Positions 36,201-48,200 of a DNA stretch of 64,000 bases are shown here, piece after piece; positions within the stretch are counted from its first letter, which is position 1; every line of letters begins with the position of its first letter. The notes below the pieces were generated by a model, which worked only from the letters and a program-made list of their open reading frames with translations, had not been told where the DNA came from and searched no databases. This stretch comes from Novipirellula herctigrandis (GTDB taxonomy: Bacteria > Planctomycetota > Planctomycetia > Pirellulales > Pirellulaceae). The translations under genes and the position numbers were made by a program. Where the stretch lies: positions 6,827,260 to 6,891,259 of the forward strand of contig SJPJ01000001.1 of the NCBI GenBank assembly GCA_007859835.1, in the 5' to 3' direction.

Positions 36201-39200
36201 TGAAGGATGCATACATTGGACCGGTCCATTTGCCCTCTGGGGGAACATACTACGTCGCGGTGATGAGCGATCGTCAATTGCCTTCGGCAATGACCGGCTC
36301 TTTTGTGGCTGACCTCGATAATGATGCCAATGCTTTTGTTCGCTTGGAACCGGTTAACTCGGTCACACGCGTCGTGGAAGACCATATCGGATTCTCAGGA
36401 TACGATTCGCGAGGTTCGCTGATCGCTCCGGAAACCGATCAGATTTTTGGTATTGAGAGTGTCGCTTCGCTCAACACGCACATTCCGCAGTACCGGTTCG
36501 AAGATGTGTCGCTTTACCTTGCGACGGATCGTGCGACTGCGGACGCGGATGACCGGCTCTATATCGTCGATCCGTACAATGGTGGCGCCTATTCCAATCC
36601 CGTTTCCCCAAACAGTTGGTCTGCTGGTGCGGACGACGTCCAAGACATCGTTGTTCGTAGCGACGGTCGAATGTTCGGCTATCAACGCGTCGATGGGGTT
36701 GCGGATTCCGTGGGGCGTTTGGTCGAGATCGATCCTTCCGACGGTTCCCTGACTACCGTTGCCCTTGACAACATCCCTGGTGAAGGCGGAGTTGCGGCTG
36801 TTGGTGCGTCGGCTCGACCCAACACACGTGATATCGACCGAAGGTTGGGTTCGCACCTTGATCGTGCCGACCAATTCACCAATTCGGACGACGTCGATGC
36901 GTTGACGTTTGAGCGACAGGGCAACCTCTCGGCGGCACCGATTTACGATGTTTATTATGTGGTTCGCGAATCGGATGATTCCTCGAAATTGTATCGAGGG
37001 AATACCATTGGCGACGCGACCCCGACGCCAGCGGTCGTGGGAGGTCCCAATGCGACCGGAAACATTGAATACGGTTTGATGGGCAACATTCAGGTCAATG
37101 ACAATGCCCAAGTTGACTTTGTCAATGGAGCTGACACCACAGGCGTGTTGTTAACGGGAATCAACGGCACGACGTTCACGGTCCAGGTCACTCGCACGAC
37201 GGATCCAACCGGTATCACAGCGGTCAATGTTGCCGCTCGAACCGCAACGATCAACTTGGATAGTGACTTTAATCCGAGCGCTCAAGAGTTCATGGATCTG
37301 ATCAATAATGACGTGGATGTCAGTCAGTTTGTGGAAGCCACGTTGCGTTTTGGTGATCCGTTATTGCAGGGAACCTTTGGTTCACCGCAACCAACCGATC
37401 CAGCGACTCCCTTCACAGACATAGACACTTACTACCGAACGATCACGTTCGACGACGGTGCCGGTGAGATTTCAACGGTTCGTGTTAGTTCGAAGTTGGG
37501 TACGTTCACATTATCGATCACGCGACGTGACGAAGCCGATGCCGTTACCGCTGTGAATGTTGCGAACCAAACTGCGACGGTGAATTTGGACGGTAGAGAA
37601 ACGCCAACCGTTTCTGTGTTGGTCAATTTAATCAACAACCATGCCGAAGTAAGTCAATTCCTGCGTGCTTCGGTCGAAACAGGCCTTGGTGGTAGTGGGA
37701 GCAACACGTCGCCAGCTGCAACGTCGATTACCGACCGTGCGACGTCTCCTACGGTGCGATTCAATAATGGTTTGGGTACGACGGCTCGCGTTGTTCTCGA
37801 TTCACTCGATGGGACCTTTACCCTTACGATTACTCGAGATGCTGATCCGGCCGTTCCGACCGGCGTGACGGCCTTTGATCCTGTGTTGCATACCGCAACG
37901 ATTAACTTAACGACCGATCCACTGGATCAAACTACGGTTGGCGAGTTCATCAATTTGATCAATACAGATCCGCAACTCATCCCATTTGTGAGTGCAAGGA
38001 TTGGTGGCGGAAGCGTGCTTTCGGATGTTGGTACGCCGACATCGCCAGCTGCGGGTGATTCGATTGCGATTGCAGCAACCGTCTACGAAGAGGTCGATTT
38101 CTTTGATGGGGTGACCACCTCGACGGCTCGGATTACTTCGATTGGGCTTGACTCGATCGCACCGGGAATCTTGACGGATCCGCCATATCAGGTAACGATC
38201 ACTCGCAATTTTGCACCGACCAGCATCACAACGATTAGTGAAGCGAATCGTGAATTTCTTGTGAATTTAGATGCCGGTTCGGCACCATCGGTTCAAGACT
38301 TTGTGGACCTGATCAATAACGATACGATCGCTCGGCGGTACATGTATGCGTCGATCGCAGTTGGTGATGACTTAAGTGTGGGGCAAGCTACTTCGCCGGC
38401 GGTTAATACTTATGTCAACCAAGCCGCGACTTATGCGAATACCGTATTCTCGGTCATTGATGACGCTGATCCACCAAACGTCACGAATATCCGTGTCCAG
38501 TCCACCCTGCCGACTGCCGATGGCGATTTTGTCCTGAATATCACTCGCCCAGGGAATCGTGGTAACGCAGTGGTTCTAGGTGTTGATCTTGCCAACCGCG
38601 TGATCAATCTTGAAATTGGCGCTCAAAATGGCGGTGGGCCGACCGCCGGTGAAATTATTGATGCACTGAACCAACACGTGGATGCTAGGCAGTTGGTTAC
38701 TGCCGTGATCGTTGGCGGTAATGCTACCGGATTTGGCGATGGTAACGAAGGAACCGATGCGAACGTTGTTGGTCGCCAAAATTACGTTGCGGGCACGGGT
38801 GAACGGCTTCGCGGACGTGTGACGGGCATTTCGTTTGACGATCCTGTGACCCCCTCGGGAACGCTTTATGGCGTGACCGCAGGTGGTGAATTTATTCGGA
38901 TCGAAAAGAATACGGGCAATGCTTCGATTCTTTTCGAAGATCCGGCCATCGAGTTCGCGGGCTTGGCGCTCGGCCCTCAGAATGTTGAAGGCGGATTGTA
39001 TGCAGATATGTTCTTTGCGATCACTAGCACCCGAGATCTATACGCGTTTGACGTAGATGGGAATCTGCAGGCTATCTTCGCTGGTGGTGCGACCTCCGTC
39101 TCGTATACCGATCCTGACAATGGTGGGACCACAAGCGATGTACCTGTGGGGATTGCATTTTCGCCGATCGATGTCAACCTCTGGCATCCCACGACTCGTC

Positions 39201-42200
39201 GTGCAACCGATGCTGGGCATGGTATCAATACAGTGGTCGATTCCACGCGTGCACCTGGCAGTGCGAACGTGAATTATGTGGATAACATCGGTGCGGATCG
39301 TTCGTTTAACCAAGGACAAGGCGGAGCAAGTTTCTACTTTGGTTTGGAACAACACATTCCTAGCGGTTCGTTTAACAGTAATACGCAAGGCTATTTGACC
39401 TACGAAGGCGTCAACGCTCAGTGGGGCTTCAGTGAAAACTTGCAACGTGACCTGACGAGTAACCCGAACATTGCCAACACATACAACTTGCCAGGCGGTG
39501 CATTTGGTTCGTTGATGTCGGATGAGTTCAGCCTTGCAGGATCGGTTGCTGAAGACCGACCGACGCTGTATTTGAACTACTATCTCGAAACGGAAAATCA
39601 TGCGGGCGAAACGGACGCCAACGGTCAAGATCCATTCCGTGATAGTGCTCGCGTCTATGCCTCTCGCGATAACGGCGCTACATGGGAATTGCTGGCGACA
39701 AACAATTCCGCGCTTAGCGCGCCTGACCCTAGTGACAACCCGAAGGGCGAATTGCCTGGGTTCTTGTCGCATCTTTCCGATGCGGGATTGAATAGTGATA
39801 CGCCTCGCGCTGAAGGCCATCAAATTGTGCAAGAACTGTTTGACCAGACAGCGGGTGGTGCTGCTCCACAAACGTGGCGTCAACTTCGAGTGGATTTGTC
39901 GACATTTGCTGATGAAGCGAACGTCCAATTGCGATTTGATTTTGCCACCGCGGGTCGCGTTGCGGGCGATCCGCTTGATAACTCTTTCGGAGAACGAGCT
40001 AGCAACCTTCGATCGAACGCTTCGCAGAACAACCAATTCGAAGGTTTCTTTATCGACGACATCATCGTCGGCTATGCCGAACGAGGTGAAATGGTTTCAG
40101 GCACGAATTCCGACACTACGATTACAAATCTGTATGCGGGCGGTTCGAGAACTCAGGATAGGGATCCAAATGCCCGCCCAGACATTGTCAATGGTCCTTA
40201 CCAAATTGAGATCCGTCGAACGGGTGAATATGTTCTAGCAGCCTCGGGTGGTCCGCAAGTCGCGGCGACTTTCGATACCAATGACCGGCATATCAACTCA
40301 GTGCTCGAAACGGGCATTGTGACGTTGGAGGGTGCGCCGGGAACCTATCCTGATACTACCCCAGTGGTGGACACTCGCATTCTTGGCGTGGATGTTCCAG
40401 CAGCCGACATTGTCGAGTGGGAGGTCTCAACGGACCAACCCTTCACGGGCGATTTTAGTCTGAAGTCGGGAGCCGTTTCGGCAACCCAGCAGCATTCGGT
40501 CTACCAATTCAATCGAAGCGATTTGGTCGCGGACGATACGGCTGGTGTGATCGAGTTCTCGTATAGCGTCTCGTCAGCGGCCGACGCGCATGGCCTGCGA
40601 TTCCTGATCGATGGCGTTGCACAGAAATTGACGCCGCCTGATTCTGATTTCCCTGGAAGGGACACTCTGTTAGCAACCGGCAATCTGGGTTACCGAACGG
40701 TCCAGTTTAGTTTCAGCGGTGGTGACCATCATTTTGCGTGGGTCTATGACTTTACCGATCCCGCCGCAGCGGAAGGATTGAACGAGGCGTTTATTGATGA
40801 TATTCGCATTTTGCAGGGTGGCACGGGATTGGTCGCCGACCGAAACCGCCAACGTGCTCAGGGCGTCTTCATTATTGACTCGAACTTCATTTCGGATTCC
40901 TCGGTAGTGGGGATTCATGTGCAACCCGGCCAAGCCGAAGCAGGCGGCAGCGTACCGCATGCGGGGTCGACGATTAATTTCCCCCAACTCAACAGTGGGC
41001 GTTTGATTCCAGGCGTTGTGATCCAGAACAACTTGGTCGCCGGTTCGTCGGGCATCATCTTCGCTGGCGAGACAAACCCAAATCCTCAACGACCTGTCCC
41101 ATACGGCAAGATTATCAACAATACACTTGTTGGTGATGGTCAAACTGGAATCGGCGTCGATGTGGTTGGGCTTGCCAGCCCCACAGTGATGAACAACTTG
41201 ATGACCGATTTGGCTGTTGGCCTTAATGGTGGAAGCGGTTCGGTCATCCGCTCAAACTTCTTCCAAGGCAATGCGGCCAACGGAACCACCGGTGCGGCAG
41301 CCATCCTTGCTGGTGGTAGCGAACCGTTATTCGTCGATAAGGCGAATCGCAACTACTATTTGTTGCCGGGGTCCAAGGCACTCGATAGTTCGCAAGACGT
41401 CGAACAGGATCGCGCCCAATTTGTTACCTTCAAGAATTCCTTTGATATACCTGAATCGCCGACCAGTGCACCGAGTCGGGATGTTTACGGGCAATTGCGA
41501 ATTGACTCTGGTGGAACCGGTGGCGGTACCGGTGCGAATGTCTTCATTGATCGTGGTGCCGTTGATCGATCCGATAAGGATCAGCCTTATGCGGTTCTAT
41601 TGAACCCAGTGGACAACGATGTCGATAATGAGGATCGTGATCCAAACGAGACGGTCGTCCATATGACGAATCCGTTGCTGGAAAACTTCAAAATCCTTTT
41701 GGGTGATGGACGTGGCCCAAATTCACCGTTCGAAGGAACCGGCGTCAATGGTTTGACGGTGGACGATCCGAACGACTTGAATATCTCTACCGACGGAGTC
41801 CAAATCGTTCACAACGGTCGACTGCTTGTCGAAAATACGGATTACTCGCTCGGCTATAACCCGCAAACAGGTGTGCTGCTGCTGACTCCGCTGTCGACTT
41901 TGTGGGAACCGACCGGCGTGTACACCATCACGCTCGACAATACCCAAATTGCTGACCTGGCGGGCAACCCATTGCGGTCGAACCAAACCGATGGTTCGAC
42001 GAAGTTCTTTATCTTGATGCCGGACGTCGAATTGGACTTTGGCGACGCGCCATCGAGTTTTGACACCTTGCTGGCAGAAAACCCCGCTCGCCATACGATC
42101 CAACCCGGCGCGACTCCGCGATTGGGAGCGCGTGTCGACGGTGAACCGGACAGCCCGGTTCCAGCAGGATCGGATGATACTGCACAAACTGTTTGGGCGT

Positions 42201-45200
42201 CCTCCCCGGATGGATTGTTCCTGATCGCCGCTTCGGTGGATCCCGCACAGAATGGCTACATGATCGACGTGGATCCAACGGCAACGGCTGTCGGTGGTGA
42301 AGAGTTGACTGTCCAGATTGGACTTCGTAGTGAGACGTTCGAACTGGTTCTTCCCGGCTTTGCGGCGAAGCGAGGTAACATCGCTGTAGCACTGACCGCG
42401 TCGGATTCAGCGTCCGATATCGCAACCAACTTGGCCGATGCGATTCGTGAACAATTGGTCGCGGAAGGGGATGCATCGTCAGTGACGATCGATGCAACCT
42501 TGCCAGAACAAATCGCGGTTCTCAGTTTCGATGATGAAGATGGTGTCGCCGTCGGTACATACCGAGTGATCCCCGATCCGGCCGACCCGGCCGTGTTCAC
42601 GGACTACACGGTCTTCCTCAATCCCGGCGCGCCCGCATTGACGACTGACTCAGCCGATGTGCTTGGGTTCCTCAATCCGCTTGACAAGTTAGGGACGACG
42701 ATTTCGGTAAACGCCAGCAGTGCTGGCAAACTCGATGCTTGGATCGACTTTAACTACAACGGCACGTTCGATGTCACTGAACAAATTTTCAAGAACGTTG
42801 ACTTGGTTGCGGGGGATAACACCTTAACGATCCAAACGCCGATTGACACCGCGGCAGGTAGTCCATGGGCACGATTCCGAATTTCAGAAGAAGGGAATCT
42901 AGGGCCCGATGAATTGGCGATCGGTGGTGAAGTGGAGGATTATCAATTCCAAGTCTTCCGGATTTCGCCAACGATTCCTGAGGATGACTCGTTTAGTGTC
43001 GACGAAGATGTGACGCTTGACACGGCCGCGATGGACATGTCGGTGCCGCCCGCGTTTACGGAAGCCTCGTTGTTCGATAATGAGGTCATCTCTGGATTCT
43101 TGCCACCGCGATTCTTGGTTTATGATCAACCAACCAAGGGGACATTGACGGTGACCGATGATGCATCGGGACGATTCGTTTATACTCCTGCGGACGACTA
43201 CTACGGCGAAGATACCTTCACGTACTGGGTGACGACTCAGCCTGTGCAAGGAGCGGTCGCCTCGCCGGCTGCATTGCCGGACAACGTCACATTGGCAACC
43301 GTGACGATCACGGTCAAACCTGTGAATGACGTTCCATTGGCAGTGGCAGGATCGTTTGTCACGCTTGAAGATACGGCCATTACCATTGATGCCGACGAAC
43401 TGCTAAGTGGGGCTGTTGCGGATGAATTGGCTCAGTATCCCGCTGCAACTCCGCCGGCTGTTTCGCCGAGTGGTTCAGCAAATCCATGGAACGAAGACAA
43501 CCAAACGTTAACCGTTGTTGCGTTGACGATTCCTGTTCTTGTTGGCGACACGAACGTTACCACGAGTGGATCCTATGAAACCGCACGCGGAACTTTTGAC
43601 GTTACCTTCGCCGGCGGCATTCTTGATCAATTGGTCTACACGCCCAAGCAAGATCTGAACCGCGACAATCGACGTGCGGTCGCGGATCCTCCGATCTTTG
43701 AAGAGTTCTCATTCACGATTCAAGATGATGGTCTATCGATCGATCCGGTGGATAGCACAATTGTCACGATGGGAGCAATCCAGACCAGCACCAAGATGGT
43801 TTCGATCGATGTGAAACCAGAAAACGACGATCCGGTCGCCAACGATGATGTGATCAGTGAAAACAATGTCCGTTGGGCCACGTACAACGCTGGTCTTGCG
43901 ACTCCGGTCACTCCCGCGCCGATTCCGACCGAAGACACTGACTTCGTGATTCCACATGCTTATTTGATCAGCAATGACTTCAATGCTCGGGACACCGCGT
44001 TTGATGAACTTGACCTGATCAATGATGGCGTCTTAACCGTGACGGGCGTTGATGCTGCATCAGCCCTTGGCGGTACGGTATCGATCGTTGGTGGCAATCT
44101 TGTCTATCGAGCACCCGAACATGCGTACGGACTTGATACGTTCAGCTACACGATCACGGACGCCGGCGTGAATATCGATGTGGCGGGTGTCAGCACGGAT
44201 GCCCCGCTAATGCATACCGCTACGGTGACGGTGTTGGTCAAACCGATCAATGACAAACCACTGGCGAATGATTTGGATGTCACGTTGTCCGAAGCAGTCG
44301 AATTGATCGACGGAACGAATGATGTTGATCCGAATGCCATGAGTGAAGGTGTTGGATTCAAGACCATCACTGCGGCCGAGTTGTTACGACTCGGCGCCGT
44401 TGGCGGTGCCTTGGAAACGACCTTCTCGACCGGCAGTAACGATACCTACGATGAGCACGAACAAGATTTGCGTGTTGTGGGCTTCGGCTTGCCTGGTGCA
44501 ACGACGCCGAGCGTCGACGCGGTATCGCTGACATATGATGTTAATGGCGAAGCGACAGAGGTGTTGCAGACCGCAAGCGGCCAGCTCGAACTGTCATTTG
44601 AAATCGATGCCACGACGGGCGTCGGCACGTTTGTCAGTTTGGTTTACACGCCGGATACTGACTATAACAATCGCAGTGAATTCCCCGCGACCGACCCGTT
44701 TGTGTACTTTGTCGAAGACTTCGGCGAGTTGACGGTTTACGGTGCGGACCAAGTTGGTGAATCGACAACGTCGGTGGATCATGGAAGCTTACGTAGTGAT
44801 CCTGCGACGGTTGTGATGACGGTGACGCCAGTCAACGATGTGCCGATCTTCCCCGAGTTCAGCACGGTCGAGTTAGTCGAGGACGAAGCGGCTGATTTCG
44901 CCGTGGTGGTTCGCGACATCTACATCGATCCATTGGTGATGATTACTCCTGGTGCGGAATCAACCGCATTGGATGAAATCGCTCGTCAAGGCGTGACGAT
45001 TGAGATCGCCGAATTGAATGTCCCAACCGGCATGTTCGCTAGCCTGCCTGTCTTGGACGAATCCGGTGTCTTGACGTTGACACCGAACCCAGACGTTTAT
45101 GGCTGGGCTGTGTTTGAAGTCACGGTGACCGATGATGGGCAAAGTTACGACTCGACCACCGGCACGTTTGTGGACGATCCACTCACGGCAGTTCGTTCCT

Positions 45201-48200
45201 TGACTGTGCATATTTCGCCAGTGAATGATGCCCCGGTTTCAGTTGACCGCAACCTGGAAGTGACCGAAGCCGAAGAGTTTGCGGTTGGTGATGGTTCGGC
45301 AACAAACCTCATCGCACGCTTGCCGTTGACTCCTGCGGACTTCCTTGGTGGGACGACGGCCAACTCTGTGTTGGCAGAACAGAGCGACTTTGCCGACAAT
45401 GTGTTGCCGAATCCGGCTCTGGGCGAAGTCGAATATGACGAAGATGAACAAAGTCTTCGCGTCGTTCAGTTCACCGTGACGGATGTGGATGGCAACTTGA
45501 TTGTCGTGGACAGGGACAACCAAAACGGCGTCGAATTGACATTGGCCACGGGCAAGATCACGTTTAACTTCGATCCGACTACTGGTGAGTTCACCGACGG
45601 GGAATACTACCCCGACACGGATTACAACGAACGACCTGAATTCGTGCCGACGGAAGCATTCACTTACATCGTCGAAGACTTTGGTCCCACGACGATCCCC
45701 GGAGCCGACGTCATTATTCCTGCAGTATCGACATCGATCGATTACACACTCGAACTGGACTCAGCGGATAATCTGAACAACCGTTCGGAACCGAAGTTGA
45801 TGACGATTCGAACGCGTTCAATGAATGACGTACCTGAATTTGATCCGATCACCAATGTGGTTAAGTTTGCTGAAGATGTTCAAGCCGATAACTCGATCGT
45901 TTACTACGACGTCTACGGTGGCACGGTGCTGATGGGTTACGACCCCGCGGCCCCAAGTTTGGCGGAAGCGATCTTTGTCAGTCGCGATACCGCATTGGAT
46001 GAACGAGCCAATGAAACCTTGACGTTCACCACGACGATGGTCGCGCCAACAGGCATGTTCGCCAGCACGCCGACGCTTGATCAATACGGCGTCTTGGCGT
46101 TGACTCCAAACCCAGACGTCTTTGGTTATGCAGTGCTTGAAATCACGGCGACCGATGACGGCCAGAGCTACGATCCGGCTTCGGGTTTGTCGGCCGATAC
46201 TCGCAGTATCACGCGCACGATCACCGTGAATATCACGCCTGTGAACGATGCCCCGATTTCGTTTGATCGTGAATTGGAATTCACCGAACGGCATGAGCCC
46301 GATGCGATTGTCGATGGCTTTGGTCAATTGCCCATCACGGTGGAAGACTTACTTCGTGAGAACACCGGTGTCGTTTCGGATCCGGCGGATGCGAATAATC
46401 CAGCCAAAGAAGGGGACTTTGCAGCAACTCTTGAATCGCGATTCGACGAGCATGAGCAGCAACTTCGTGTGGTTGAATTCACTGTCACTGACGATACCGG
46501 TGCCGATGTGATCGTTGACAAAGACAACTTCAATGGAATTCCTTTGAAGTTGGCGACAGGCACGATCGCTTTCAACTTTGAAATGGCTAGCGGTGCATTC
46601 ACCGGCGGTGTCTTTGTGCCGGATGTTGATTACAACCGCTTGCCACACTTCGATCCTCTGTTGACGGTCGAACAGTTCACTTACATCGTCGAAGATTTTG
46701 GTGCAACGACGATTCCAGGTGCTGACCAAGTATCACCCGTTGGTGATTCGCCCGTCGATTATACGACGGATGGTGGAACGCCTCCGGTGGGCCTGAACCA
46801 TCGTAGCGAACCGAAGATGGTCACCATTACGGTCAAGGAAGCGAACGATTTGCCTGTGTTGCCATCCTATGGCATCGTGCAATTGGTCGAAGATTTGAAG
46901 GACAACACGGTCGACGCTAGCGGAAATGCGATTGCAGCTGGCACCGTGAATCCTGACAACGAAATGTTGTTCTACGACATCTATTCCGACCCAACGGTCA
47001 TGGTTCTACCAGGACCTTTGACGGCCAAAGATGAATTGGCATTGCAGAATGTTGTAATCACGGTGACACCTGAAAACGTCCCGCTCGATATGTTCGCGAC
47101 CTTGCCGAGCGGCGCATACGCAGAATTGTCCACCGATGGAATCTTGACTGTTCAACCGAACCCAGACGTATTCGGTGTAGCGGTGTTCAAGATCAATGTG
47201 ACTGACACCGGTCTCGATAGCGATGGCAATAGTGATCCGCAGTCAGTCGAACGATTGATCACGATCAATATCGCTCCTGTGAACGATGCTCCCGTCGCTT
47301 ACCCGCGAGCTCTATCGGCAAGCGAATCTGTTGAGTTCGATGAGTTTGGTCAACCGCTTGATGTTCCTGTTGAGATCACGTTCAATGCGTTGAGTTTGAT
47401 CAATGGTGATGCCTCGCTTGGCGAAACGCCTGATGCCGAAGGATTGTTCGATGGTGGGTTGTCAAGTCTTTACAACGAAGATGAGCAAGAGCTTCATGTG
47501 ATCGAGTTCCTCGTTCTCGGTCCTGATAGCGATACGTTTGAAATCAAGGGTTCCGACTTTGTTGGCCAAACGGCGACACAAGAAACCCGTGGTGGCGGTG
47601 TGTTGGAATTCACTTTTGACGCAGACGGCTTCTTTACCGAAGGCGTCTATCGCCCGGCGACCGATTTCAACCGCGAAGCTCCCTATCTTTCACCAGAATT
47701 CTTTGCCTACACGATACAAGACGACGGTGCGACGGAGATTCCTCCGAGTGGCTCGCTGCTTGATCCGGCACTCCCTGTTGAACGATCGGAATTGTCCGTT
47801 GTGACGATCGAAGTCATCGCGGTTAACGACTCACCGATCTTTGTATTGCCTTCGACGGAAATTGAAGTGCTCGAAGACAATTCAGTCGAAACGATCACGA
47901 GCGTTGCTACTGGTATTAGTCCTGGTGGTGGTTTGGACGAAGTGAATCAAGAACTTGAATTCACCCTGACGGCCGATGGATTTGTTGCGACCGATTTCTT
48001 TGCTGTGGTGCCGACGATGAATGTCGAAGGCGATTTGACGTTCCAACCTGGGGCGGATGTCTTTGGTGACTTCGTGTTCGATGTCACATTGGCGGATAAC
48101 CCTGGCACGACCGATTCTGCGGTATCGACGCAGAAGTTGACGATTCATGTTCGTCCTCAAAACGATGCTCCGTTGCACACTCGTGTAGGGTCTTCGATAA

